Shown piece after piece: positions 16,733 through 24,527 of a DNA stretch of 64,000 bases (the stretch's first letter is position 1; each line of letters starts with the position of its first letter). The stretch is from Evansella vedderi (GTDB taxonomy: Bacteria > Bacillota > Bacilli > Bacillales > Salisediminibacteriaceae). Below the pieces are notes generated by a model. That model searched no databases and was not told where the DNA came from. It saw only the letters and a program-made list of their open reading frames with translations. The position numbers were made by a program, and so were the translations under genes. Location: positions 216,730-280,729 of the forward strand of contig NZ_JAUSUG010000004.1 in the NCBI RefSeq assembly GCF_030813435.1. Direction: 5' to 3'.

Positions 16733-17716
16733 TCAATAGTTTTGGTACATTTTTGTTACTTCATCTTTAATTTTCTTGACAAGATACGGAGGTGAAACAA
16801 CTTTAGCATCACTCGCCCATGTCAATAGCCATCGTATAAGACCATCACTTACCGATGCACTTATCTTAATTGAAAATTTCTCTTCATCTACTTTTTTTAT
16901 GTTTATATTTCTACCGAAACGATCTAAAACTACATTAATTAGTTGATTACTAAATTGAATTTCAACATTATCTACTTCACCAGGATACATATTAAAGCAA
17001 CGCTTTAGATGATCCGTTATATTGAATTCAATTTGCAAATTCTGAACATTTTTTTCTGAAACCTTTTTCATTCTATCTACTCTATAGTGCCTAATTTCTT
17101 CTATGCCTTCTGGCTTAGCAACAAGATAATAATAATCGCTATTCCAAACTAAAGAAAGCGGCCAAGCTGTATATAGATTACCTTCACGGCTAAGTATAAA
17201 TTCTTTCTTTAGATTATATCTTCCATACTGAAAAGTTAGCATTTTCTTTTGGTTAATACAAGAATGGATTGTATCGATATGATATCTCACTTCTTTATTT
17301 TCCGCTTTAACACCCATGTCCACTATTACCTGATTTCTTAGTCTCTTTGCCAAGTGTTTACTTGTTAGTGATTTTACCTTTTCAATCAACTTATTTGATT
17401 CCTCTTGTGTAATAAATCTCGCTGAAGATATTGCATCAATAAGCATTCTTAATTCATGAATCTCAAATTCCCTATATTGATGACTATAATGAATTGTTTG
17501 GTTTTCTTTAATACTTTCTTCTATGTTGAACTTACTGCTTCTTAGTTCCTCGATTGCATTCTTTACAGTATTTTTGGAAACTTTGTAATCACTCCCAAAG
17601 TAGAGTTTTAATTGTTCAATAATCTCTGAAATTGAAAGTTCATGCTCTTCGTCGGTCATCTGAAAAAGAATTTCCTGTATTGCCATTATTCGTCTAATAT
17701 TACTAATGCCATCCAC
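16733..17716 (-). CDS. WYL-domain transcriptional regulator
   Basis: A 327-aa regulator with an N-terminal winged helix-turn-helix (about residues 5-75: SISEIIEQLKLYF, SKNTVKNAIEELR), a middle helical linker, and a WYL domain (about 150-225: KKMLTFQYGRYNLKKEFIL, TAWPLSLVWNSDYYYLVA, HYRVDRMKKV) with a C-terminal extension. WYL regulators of the BrxR/CapW type repress defence operons and release DNA on sensing a ligand, probably a nucleic acid or nucleotide. Start is GTG at 17716 behind GGGAGTAGG. It lies directly upstream of the PLD-ATPase on the same strand with a palindrome between them. Confidence 0.88.
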   Translation of the reverse strand: MDGISNIRRIMAIQEILFQMTDEEHELSISEIIEQLKLYFGSDYKVSKNTVKNAIEELRSSKFNIEESIKENQTIHYSHQYREFEIHELRMLIDAISSARFITQEESNKLIEKVKSLTSKHLAKRLRNQVIVDMGVKAENKEVRYHIDTIHSCINQKKMLTFQYGRYNLKKEFILSREGNLYTAWPLSLVWNSDYYYLVAKPEGIEEIRHYRVDRMKKVSEKNVQNLQIEFNITDHLKRCFNMYPGEVDNVEIQFSNQLINVVLDRFGRNINIKKVDEEKFSIKISASVSDGLIRWLLTWASDAKVVSPPYLVKKIKDEVTKMYQNY

Positions 17717-17941
17717 CTTAACCTACTCCCTTATTAATTTTATATGAACTCTCCCCCTTGAATTAACCTTTGGAAAAATATTATTTTGGTTATAGTTTAT
17801 ACCTAACCTTCAAATTGGTTGGATAGAATGCATAGTATTGTATAATCAAGTCTTTGATTTAAAGTGATTTCAATTTAGATAATATAAATATTTATTTTGG
17901 AGCTCGCTTTCTGTAATGGCTTTTCACACAAAATATTTCCA

Positions 17942-19264
17942 CTAATTGGCCTTCTTCAATTTATACAAAGCTGTAATTTCACCTGAATCATCGTATTCTA
18001 CTTGTAGGTCAATTGGTTCATTTAAATCAGTACTATTCCTTTGTTTTAGCTTGGCTAGTTGTTCTTTCATATCTGTACTATTTTTGGCGATTGTTTTGTT
18101 GAGGTAGGTAATCTTTTTTTCCAATGTTTTTTTACGTTCTTTAACCGCACTTTCAAATCTAAATTTTCCATCTAGCTTTATTTGTTTTTCTTTTGTAATT
18201 CTATTAAATTCATCAAAATGATTGATTGTTTTCTTATAATCATTTTCAATATCAGCAAGCCTTAATAGACTTACTTCATCAGTTCCTTCTATATAGGTTC
18301 TCATATTCAAACAAATGACCATCAATTCTAAGTTTCCAAAGCACAGGGATAGATCTTTTTCAAATGTGGTAGCTATTGTGTCAATCTCTGCTACAACATT
18401 ATCTAAATCATATTTAATCACTTCCTTAACATCCCTTAAGTTATTAATAGTAGTCGGCTGCTCTATAAAAATAGATTGCAGTTCCTGATAACAAATTAAA
18501 TAAATATCCTCGATTTTAGCAAAGTATGCATGGTTATTTGAAATATCACCCTTTTGTATTTCAGGTAGTATGGATTTTAAATATCGAACGGCACCTTGAA
18601 TTCTTCCAAGTTTATCATTCCTGTTATACCTCAACAGTGTGTTAACCTTATCATCAATAACATTTAACTTTTGGTTGATATTTTCTAAGTGTTCTTGTGC
18701 CGAAATAATAGTCATTACTCCAAGAGCAACATTGGCTAATTGAGCAGGATTAATTTTTTTCACATTCTTTATCCCTATTGTTCCATGACCTCGAATTTTA
18801 TGTTTTGAATCAACTACCATTGTTCTAAAATCATTTGCTGCTCCCTTTGATTTCATCAATGTTAATTCGCCAGAATTCATTTTATCAAGAACCTCTTTAC
18901 TAAACTTTATAAAGACCTTTTTATCCGTTTTTACGATATCCGTAGCTGTTGGGGCTAGTTTTACGAGATTATTAATATTATCCTTCAAATCCCTATTTAA
19001 AGGCACTCGTTTTGGTTGTTCATATTCCTTTATATCAAAACTAGCTAAAGATTTTACTTCCCAGGGGAGTTCAATAGGAACATCTGTGAGAAGAGTTTCT
19101 TCTTCAAGACTTTCGTTTTCACTTCCAAAATTTAGATCCTCTAATCTTTCTTGGTTTGAAGTTCTATTATAGCTTTTAAATATTAATATTATTTTAATTG
19201 TTAAAAGTACCGCTACCATTGATCCTATTAGAAAAAGAGTAATATTTATAAAATCCCCCGGCAT
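17942..19264 (-). CDS. Membrane-anchored coiled-coil protein of unknown family
   Basis: A 440-aa protein with one N-terminal transmembrane helix (ITLFLIGSMVAVLLTIKIILIF) and no cleavage site, so the rest should face the cytoplasm. A domain around residues 80-180 (VFIKFSKEVLDKMNSGELTL ... INPAQLANVALGVMTII) is followed by long helices, including a coiled coil near 345-415 (RKKTLEKKITYLNKTI). AAAGGAG supports the ATG at 19264 over a GTG three codons upstream. It stands alone between the WYL gene and a degenerate att site, so it may act with the WYL/PLD unit or independently. Confidence 0.6.
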   Translation of the reverse strand: MPGDFINITLFLIGSMVAVLLTIKIILIFKSYNRTSNQERLEDLNFGSENESLEEETLLTDVPIELPWEVKSLASFDIKEYEQPKRVPLNRDLKDNINNLVKLAPTATDIVKTDKKVFIKFSKEVLDKMNSGELTLMKSKGAANDFRTMVVDSKHKIRGHGTIGIKNVKKINPAQLANVALGVMTIISAQEHLENINQKLNVIDDKVNTLLRYNRNDKLGRIQGAVRYLKSILPEIQKGDISNNHAYFAKIEDIYLICYQELQSIFIEQPTTINNLRDVKEVIKYDLDNVVAEIDTIATTFEKDLSLCFGNLELMVICLNMRTYIEGTDEVSLLRLADIENDYKKTINHFDEFNRITKEKQIKLDGKFRFESAVKERKKTLEKKITYLNKTIAKNSTDMKEQLAKLKQRNSTDLNEPIDLQVEYDDSGEITALYKLKKAN

Positions 19265-19429
19265 ATATACCACAACTCCTTTTAGTGAATTATCGTTACT
19301 TCTTTTTTCGGAAATTCGAACGTACTACACTAGAATATTTTACCATATAACTAATTAATATTTTCATAAAAGTGTTGAGTAACCTAATTGCTACAATCTC
19401 CATCAGAAGCACAAAGTAAAATCCGTAAG

Positions 19430-19505
19430 TGTTTTTCACATGTGACACAAGAAATGAAAAAGTGAATACGGACAAAGGAATTTACTACCTCTGCCATCTT
19501 TTAAA
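19430..19505 (+). pseudogene. Integrase remnant (copy 5a)
   Basis: CACATGTGACACAAGAAATG followed by AAAAAG echoes the LHVTQEMKKE coding stretch of the intact integrase. It is separated from the rest of its 3' tail (19839-19881) by a GC-rich insertion of about 300 bp. Short match, but position before a degenerate att core supports it. Confidence 0.5.
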
Positions 19506-19838
19506 CAACTCATTGACAAATATTTTACCACCTGTTGACTTCCCTTTTACCAGCCGTTCCAAAGGCATCCTGGACACTGAGCCTCCGGCGGTTATGATGT
19601 TGGCTGCCCTTGGCCGACACCCCCCTAGGGCGCTCCTGATGGTCGCTGGGGGCTGCTAGCCGTGGCAACCTATCATACCCGCCTTCTCAGTTTTAAAGAC
19701 CGCTACGCTTGCCTTTTCCACTAGTTTTTCTACCCCTAATAATTATGTCTGGTAAGTAACCTGTCTTTTTTTGGTACATTTCTTGTCATTCGGTGGTAAA
19801 AACTATGTCACTAGTGGTAAATTTGGTTGGCCGTAATC
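19506..19838. other. GC-rich inserted segment of unknown origin
   Basis: About 200 bp (roughly 19545-19735) are clearly richer in GC than everything around them (for example CCTCCGGCGGTTATGATG and GGTCGCTGGGGGCTGCTAGC). Frames on both strands are short and interrupted. It splits an integrase tail in two, so it is a later insertion, perhaps the worn end of an insertion sequence or group II intron. I cannot name it. Confidence 0.4.
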
Positions 19839-19881
19839 AAAAAGAGCTTCCCATAAGTTTTATCAACTTATGAGAAGCCTT
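19839..19881 (+). pseudogene. Integrase 3' tail remnant (copy 5b)
   Basis: AAAAAGAGCTTCCCATAAGT followed by AACTTATGAGAAGCC matches the palindromic tail found at the end of every integrase copy in this island. It precedes the degenerate att core at 19944-19980. Confidence 0.6.
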
Positions 19882-19894
19882 CATTCATCATATA

Positions 19895-19980
19895 TCAAGC
19901 AAAATGTTAGTATTATGTTACCTGATTTCTTAAAAATCACTATATACCAAGTGTTTGAACAATCATCATATCATGCAGTC
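19895..19980 (+). repeat. Degenerate att site, copy d
   Basis: The left arms AAAATGTTAGTATTATGTTA are at about 19901-19920. The core-like TATACCAAGTGTTTGAAC ... ATCATATCATGCAG spans 19944-19980 and aligns with the other cores but carries several changes. No right arms follow. It is probably an old, inactive boundary between the nuclease/caspase module and the next one. Confidence 0.55.
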
Positions 19981-19994
19981 CTACTATCCTTATA

Positions 19995-20201
19995 TTAGTA
20001 GTTATTGTTTTTCTCAATTTGACGGACACTATTTAAACTTCTCATTCCAAAATCATAAGGTTGACTATAGTAAACTTTACCGCATTTCAAACATTGAACA
20101 TCACAAACTCTGTTATATATTAATTTTTTATGATTAGATAGAGATTTTGGCGGCTCTTCAATTCGAATTACATCAAGTATACCTCCGCATTTGCATATCA
20201 T
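19995..20201 (-). CDS. Small zinc-ribbon protein
   Basis: A 68-aa protein with two cysteine pairs, ICKCGG near the start and CLKCGKVYYS in the second half, the layout of a YgiT-like zinc ribbon. GGGAGTTATAAGG supports ATG 20201; the ATG five codons upstream has no ribosome binding site. Such proteins can be antitoxins or small DNA/RNA binders. It is the first small gene after a degenerate att site, on the same strand as the 95-aa gene upstream of it. Function not determined. Confidence 0.5.
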   Translation of the reverse strand: MICKCGGILDVIRIEEPPKSLSNHKKLIYNRVCDVQCLKCGKVYYSQPYDFGMRSLNSVRQIEKNNNY

Positions 20202-20275
20202 CCTTATAACTCCCATCTATGGTTAAAGATAATAAATTAAATATCAATTGGGTATTTGGTGTAGAAAAAGAAACC

Positions 20276-20563
20276 TTAATCTATGAATTCCTTTAATATT
20301 ACATCCTCTACATTTGCAGTTTGGTACAACAGATTCCAATAAAAATCATCACGCACATTATTTTTGCTATATAAGAATAGTATATCTGCTTTATTTAACT
20401 TATCAGTTATCATTACCATTAGATTTTCATATTCATTTATTTTATCGATAAACAGCCCTGATAGCTTCCAATTTTCTTTTTCAAACTTCTTCTTCATTTC
20501 CTTTAGTATTTCTTCAGTATTCAAATTTTCTTGTTCTTGAAAATATACTAACGTTTGCTTCAT
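20276..20563 (-). CDS. Hypothetical 95-aa protein
   Basis: A soluble, Glu/Lys/Asn-rich protein of predicted alternating helix and strand (KQTLVYFQEQENLNTEEILK, LMVMITDKLNKADILFLYS). It superficially recalls the N-terminal part of serine resolvases, but no catalytic serine motif is present. Start ATG 20563 lies nine codons' reach from AGGG; a GTG three codons earlier is possible. It is separated by 75 bp from the zinc-ribbon gene downstream, so the pair may be co-transcribed. Confidence 0.5.
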   Translation of the reverse strand: MKQTLVYFQEQENLNTEEILKEMKKKFEKENWKLSGLFIDKINEYENLMVMITDKLNKADILFLYSKNNVRDDFYWNLLYQTANVEDVILKEFID

Positions 20564-20685
20564 ACTAATCACCGAACCCTAATTAAAAGTGTTTTTGTAT
20601 TAATTTTAAGTCAAAAATATAAAAAATAGCTGATATAAAAAAATCTATACGATTATCATAACCAATAAAGAAATAAGGGCCTTAT

Positions 20686-21204
20686 TCAGCCCTTACCAAT
20701 TTTCACATTTTGTGAAATAATACTTTTTAATTCGTCTACTGTATAAGGTGGGTTTTTTTTATGAATCATTGAATGGCAATTTGGACAAATTGGAACCAAG
20801 TCTGTTGTGGGATTTATCTTATAATTAGTACCTAATTCAGAAACAGGAACAATATGATGAACATGGATAAATTCCTTTCCTAAAGTTCCATACATCTGTT
20901 CAAAATTAAAATCACATACCTTACAGATGTAACCATGAATTATTAAACATGTCTGTCTATTAAGTGCACTTCTTTCGTACCTATTAACTTCAATACGTGT
21001 AAGTGCTCCTTCGGGAAGTCCAGCTGCACCTTCTTCAATTGCTACCTCTTCTAATGGTAGAAGAGATAAAATTAATCCCAGTAAATTACCCGAAATATCC
21101 AAAGTTGCATTTTCTAGCTGTTTAGTATCTAAATCATCAGGAATGACCGGTGTTTTTGAACTCGTCGATTTCAAGGGAATTTCTTCCATTTTCTTTGAGT
21201 TCAA
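20686..21204 (-). CDS. HNH endonuclease domain protein
   Basis: The C-terminal 90 residues are an HNH nuclease: zinc pair CKVCDF, catalytic HVHHIVPVSE, NPTTDLVPICPNCHSMIH with the second zinc pair and final His. The N-terminal 80 residues are unfamiliar. The nominal start is a TTG without a clear ribosome binding site, and the frame overlaps the upstream 82-aa ORF by 68 bp in another frame. The two could be one gene broken by a frameshift, giving an about 250-aa restriction-type nuclease with an N-terminal clamp-binding motif. Alternatively a coupled pair. The HNH domain itself is intact. Confidence 0.7.
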   Translation of the reverse strand: MNSKKMEEIPLKSTSSKTPVIPDDLDTKQLENATLDISGNLLGLILSLLPLEEVAIEEGAAGLPEGALTRIEVNRYERSALNRQTCLIIHGYICKVCDFNFEQMYGTLGKEFIHVHHIVPVSELGTNYKINPTTDLVPICPNCHSMIHKKNPPYTVDELKSIISQNVKIGKG

Positions 21205-21385
21205 AAATATTTGAAGTGTTCAATTGTAGAACTTCAGCCAGTAAGTTTTCGTCGAACTTCTCATGAGCATCTTCAAAATGGTTTACTTCATTTTTTAGTA
21301 ATAACTCATTTCCCCCGTTCACTTGTTCATCTTCTTTAAAGTTAAAATCAAATAAAGATAGTTGAAATGACTCTCGGTTTTGCAT
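21137..21385 (-). CDS. 82-aa protein with clamp-binding-like motif, upstream of HNH gene
   Basis: A short acidic protein starting MQNRESFQLSLFDFNFKEDE. QLSLF matches the consensus for binding the DnaN sliding clamp. The ATG follows GAGGGGGATTTTATT. It runs 68 bp into the HNH frame before stopping. A single-base shift in the overlap would fuse it to the HNH domain, so it may be the detached N-terminus of the nuclease rather than a separate gene. Hydrophilic, no membrane segment. Confidence 0.5.
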   Translation of the reverse strand: MQNRESFQLSLFDFNFKEDEQVNGGNELLLKNEVNHFEDAHEKFDENLLAEVLQLNTSNIFELKENGRNSLEIDEFKNTGHS

Positions 21386-21466
21386 AATAAAATCCCCCTC
21401 TCACATGCACTTTTCAAAATTTTAAACAAAAAATCATTTTTCCTAGTTAATTAAGGCAACAAAAAA

Positions 21467-21535
21467 AGCACTGTCTCCATTTATCTGTAAGAAGACACAC
21501 CTATGGTGTACTTCTACAGATAAAGAAACAGTGCT
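21467..21535. terminator. Long near-perfect hairpin, probable bidirectional terminator
   Basis: Outer arms AGCACTGT / ACAGTGCT and inner arms TTTATCTGT / ACAGATAAA, then GAAG / CTTC and ACACC / GGTGT, build an about 69-base hairpin with small bulges. The minus strand ends in a T-run (TTTTTTT). It lies between the HNH operon start and the excisionase leader, so it insulates two units. An attached small RNA function is possible. Confidence 0.65.
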
Positions 21536-21867
21536 CCTGCTCAATATCTATTTAGAAAATAGATTATTAAATTTAATTGCTAAGCTTTCATTAAATTTCT
21601 TGAACTGCTTATGATCTAAATCTAACACAATAATATTAGCTTACGCAAACATAATTAAAAAAATTTTTTAAGAGAAATTTAATTGGTTAAAATTTAGACT
21701 AATATATTCAGGTTTTTTAATAGAGTTTCTCACTATACTGATTAGTAATAACAGCATTAAAATTTTAAAAAAATAACGCAATTTTGTGCTTGACAATTCA
21801 ATATATTACAATTTATGATGTGTAACATAATCAAATTTTTTTTAAAAACAATAATTAATCGATGGGT

Positions 21868-21985
21868 AACCCCACAGATTGGATCAGGAAGTACCTGCCA
21901 ATCCAAGTATAAGATTATTAACTTATGATCTTATTAACTTTGGATGCAGTCTGCCTTTCTTTCCAAATCTGTGGGGTTTTTCTTT
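21868..21985 (+). ncRNA. Structured leader RNA with terminator, copy 1
   Basis: The 5' arm AACCCCACAGATTGG (21868-21882) pairs with CCAAATCTGTGGGGTT (21963-21978), and TTTTTCTTTTT follows, so the long stem is an intrinsic terminator. Inside, GATTGG can instead pair with the nearby CCAATC around GGAAGTACCTG, giving mutually exclusive folds. The excisionase-like gene starts 24 bases later. A second leader with the same arms and the same internal blocks lies at 22507-22635 before the second copy of that gene. This looks like an attenuator or riboswitch-like element. Confidence 0.7.
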
Positions 21986-22008
21986 TTGATTTAACAGGAG
22001 GTATGAAG

Positions 22009-22245
22009 TTGAAGAAAACAGAAAAGCACATCCCTTGGGAATCTTTACCCGATACTTTGACAGCACAACAAATTTGCGAAATCTTGGAGATGTCCAGAAG
22101 AAGGGTTTATGAGTTATTTAAAATTCATGTGGATTATGGTGGCATTCCTACATTTCAAATTGGAGCATCAATAAAGGTAGACAAAAAGGACTTTAAACAA
22201 TGGAATGATGGGAGAAAAGGTAAAAAATGCTCTCAAACTACCTGA
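22009..22245 (+). CDS. Excisionase-like HTH protein, copy 1
   Basis: A 78-aa helix-turn-helix protein of the excisionase/MerR-like HTH_17 type: LTAQQICEILEMSRRRVYEL is the DNA-binding helix pair, followed by GGIPTFQIGASIKVDKKDFK, the wing and recognition region. It starts with TTG at 22009, six bases after AGGAGGT; alignment with the second copy, which begins at the equivalent residue with ATG, supports this. Likely role: directionality factor for the downstream integrase or regulator of the element. Its leader RNA ends in a terminator, so expression is conditional. It is 410 bp upstream of copy 2. Confidence 0.8.
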   Translation: MKKTEKHIPWESLPDTLTAQQICEILEMSRRRVYELFKIHVDYGGIPTFQIGASIKVDKKDFKQWNDGRKGKKCSQTT

Positions 22246-22506
22246 TACTGAATGCAACAAATTTTAATTAAGCTATGACTTAGAAATTCAGATTATTCAT
22301 CCTTGTATCTTTATCTGTAGTCAGTGCCTGACATGGATCCGCGACAGGGGAAGTAATCCATGAGCTTTGTTGAAACACCAACTTACTATACCCGGCAATC
22401 CATGTATAGTACCTTAAAGAAAATATCAATTTCTTTTTTGTACCTATGTTCGCCTTTAAATAATATGTGAGTTAACATGATAACAGAATATAAAATCAAC
22501 TGGGAT
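22246..22506. other. Spacer between the two excisionase genes
   Basis: No frame looks coding. A dyad TACTATAC ... GTATAGTA (about 22394-22413) and the repeated ATCCATG words may be protein-binding or RNA structure. The second copy of the leader begins at 22507. Confidence 0.35.
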
Positions 22507-22635
22507 AAACCCCACAGATTGGAATGAGGAAGCACCTATCCAATCCAAGAAATAAGATGGTTATTTTACGATTAAAACCACCTTGTTGTCTTGGGAGGAG
22601 TGTGCCTTCTACATCACATCTGTGGGGTTTTTCTG
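22507..22635 (+). ncRNA. Structured leader RNA with terminator, copy 2
   Basis: AACCCCACAGATTGGA at the 5' end pairs with ATCTGTGGGGTT at about 22618-22629, followed by TTTCT. The internal blocks shared with copy 1 are GGAAGCACCT, CCAATCCAAG and AGTGTGCCTTCT; the middle hairpin differs in sequence (GGTT ... AACC here, AAGAT ... ATCTT there) but keeps a stem. Different bases with the same pairing is what selection for RNA structure looks like. The second excisionase-like gene starts 21 bases on. Confidence 0.7.
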
Positions 22636-22656
22636 TTGAACTAAGGAGGTTATTTT

Positions 22657-22884
22657 ATGAAGGAAACAAAAAAACACACAACTTGGGAATCTCTACCGGA
22701 TACTTTGACAGCACAACAAATTTGCGAATTTCTTGGAATATCTAGAAAAACAGTTTACGAGTTATTTAAAGTTCCTGTTGAGCAGGGGGGAATTCCCAAC
22801 TTTGAAATCGGTAATTCCATTAGGGTGGAAAAGACTGATTTTAAAATATGGATTAATCAATTGAAAGAGAAGAAACAAGCATAG
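22657..22884 (+). CDS. Excisionase-like HTH protein, copy 2
   Basis: A 75-aa paralogue of the gene at 22009 (shared WESLPDTLTAQQICE and the VYELFK / GGIP / FEIGNSIRVEKTDFK pattern). ATG 22657 follows AAGGAGG at seven bases. A complete HTH_17 domain. The duplicated gene plus duplicated leader suggests a local duplication or the fusion of two related elements, followed by divergence that could give two directionality factors for two attachment ends. The integrase gene starts 113 bp downstream on the same strand. Confidence 0.8.
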   Translation: MKETKKHTTWESLPDTLTAQQICEFLGISRKTVYELFKVPVEQGGIPNFEIGNSIRVEKTDFKIWINQLKEKKQA

Positions 22885-22997
22885 TGACTGATGGAAAACA
22901 AATGTATTGGGAATGGCTCTATTAAAAAGTTCTATGAGCCGCTTCCTACCTTTGTTCATCCTTTTATATAAACTTGAAAGCGAGGTAATCACTAAGT

Positions 22998-24254
22998 ATG
23001 AAAGGTTATTATAAAAGAAGGAATTGTGAGTGTGATGACCCTAAAAAATGTTCATGTGGAAAATCATGGACATTCTGGGTAGACGTTGGGCCTGACCCAA
23101 AAACTGGTGAAAGAAGACAAATTTCTAAGGGTGGTTTTAAAACAAAGAAAGATGCAGAAGATGCTGTCGCCGCGTTAATAACTGATGTGAAACAAGGTAC
23201 TTTTATCAAGGAATCAAAGATTCTATTTAAGGATTTTGCTGAGCAATGGTTACCTATGTACATTGACAGAACTTGTCCTAAACCAGGAACCGTTCGGCTT
23301 CGTAAATATGGAATAAAAAAATTGCTCCCCTACCTTGCTCACATTAAGCTAAAAAATGTTTCAGAAGAAATGTTCCAAGAAGCATTAGATGATTTAAAGG
23401 CTAATAATTTGGCTAAAAGTACACTGGAAGGCATCCTAGTAACAGGTAAAATGATTTTTGATATGGCCGCACACAAGAAATTGATTAGAGAAGACCCAAC
23501 AAAGAAGGCCTATGTAAAAAAGGATTCTAAAGTAATCGAAGAAACAGATGAGGATGATAAGAAAAAGGAAGATAAGGATGATAAGAATAAGCAGGATGAG
23601 GAGCTCCCAAAATACTTTGAAAAAGAAGAACTCAAAGTCTTTTTGAATGCTGCTAAGAAATATGGTCTGTTTATGGATGAGTTGATCTACACTCTGTTAG
23701 CTTATACAGGGATGCGGGTAGGTGAATTAGTAGTACTTAAATGGAAAGATATTGATTTTACTAAGCGAACTATCCGCATTAACAAAACGTATTATAACGA
23801 ATTTAACAATATCGCCAAATACCAATTAGTACTACCTAAGACAGAGAAATCCAAACGAAAAATCGTGGTATCAAACCTTGTTATTGAGATGCTAAAGAAA
23901 CATAAAGAAGAACAAGAAAAAATCATTGCTAGATTAGGAGATTCATACAATAATAAAGGGTTTATTTTTACAAATGTTAAAAGCCATCCAGGCCTGCCTA
24001 TCTTAACAAAGTTAGTGGATAATAGGATGACAAGATTACTTAAATTAGCCAAGTTAAATACCAAACTTTCTCCTCACAGCATGCGTCATACACACACTTC
24101 ACTACTTGCGGCAGCTGGAGTAGAGCTCGAGGACATTAAAGATCGCTTAGGTCATTTTGATAGTAAAATAACCCGGAAGATATATCTTCATATAACAGAT
24201 CCTGTGAAGAAAGAAGCATCTGACAAATTTGATAACTTCATGGAAAGCGCTTAG
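22998..24254 (+). CDS. int: Tyrosine recombinase (site-specific integrase), 418 aa
   Basis: A complete phage/ICE-type integrase. The N-terminal arm-binding domain carries a Cys-rich motif (CECDDPKKCSCGKSW) shared with the second integrase at 39998. A SAM-like core-binding domain follows (about 75-165), then a highly charged linker (DEDDKKKEDKDDKNKQDE) and the catalytic domain with Arg in TGMRVGEL, HSMRHTH, GHFD and Tyr in RKIYLHI. All catalytic residues are present. Preceded by two excisionase-like genes. Unlike the groEL-proximal copy, no att core or arm repeats are visible after its stop, so its attachment site has been lost or is different. Confidence 0.9.
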   Translation: MKGYYKRRNCECDDPKKCSCGKSWTFWVDVGPDPKTGERRQISKGGFKTKKDAEDAVAALITDVKQGTFIKESKILFKDFAEQWLPMYIDRTCPKPGTVRLRKYGIKKLLPYLAHIKLKNVSEEMFQEALDDLKANNLAKSTLEGILVTGKMIFDMAAHKKLIREDPTKKAYVKKDSKVIEETDEDDKKKEDKDDKNKQDEELPKYFEKEELKVFLNAAKKYGLFMDELIYTLLAYTGMRVGELVVLKWKDIDFTKRTIRINKTYYNEFNNIAKYQLVLPKTEKSKRKIVVSNLVIEMLKKHKEEQEKIIARLGDSYNNKGFIFTNVKSHPGLPILTKLVDNRMTRLLKLAKLNTKLSPHSMRHTHTSLLAAAGVELEDIKDRLGHFDSKITRKIYLHITDPVKKEASDKFDNFMESA

Positions 24255-24270
24255 TCTTCAGTCGTGATAG

Positions 24271-24314
24271 AAGCCAAAATATACATACTAAACTATGCAT
24301 ATTTTGGCTTCTTT
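24271..24314 (+). terminator. Terminator after the 418-aa integrase
   Basis: AGCCAAAATATACATA (24272-24287) pairs with TATGCATATTTTGGCT (24294-24309) with one mismatch, followed by TCTTT. It closes the xis-xis-int transcript. Confidence 0.75.
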
Positions 24315-24527
24315 GAAATTAAGGATGTTGTACTAAAGCACCCGTTACTTAAATACCACGATCAATCCTATAATTCCTAACAGTCTGCTTATACCTGCCC
24401 ACAAAAAAATCAATTACCCCCATAAACTTTTGTTTTGGGTTCCGCTCTTACTCGTGGTAAAGCGGAAGGCAATAACACAATAAACTTACATTTTAAATTT
24501 AATAGACAGTCAAATTAACAAAGAAAA
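24315..24527. other. Short non-coding stretch
   Basis: No coding frame and no att-like repeat is visible between the integrase terminator and the ABC transporter remnant. Confidence 0.3.

Noticed and set aside
19429..19659. 76-aa plus-strand frame
   Set aside because: It merges an integrase-tail fragment and the GC-rich insert; no ribosome binding site and no domain.
22998..24330. att site downstream of the 418-aa integrase
   Set aside because: No core or GTTAGCAAAATGTTAGC arms are present after its stop; only a terminator is seen.
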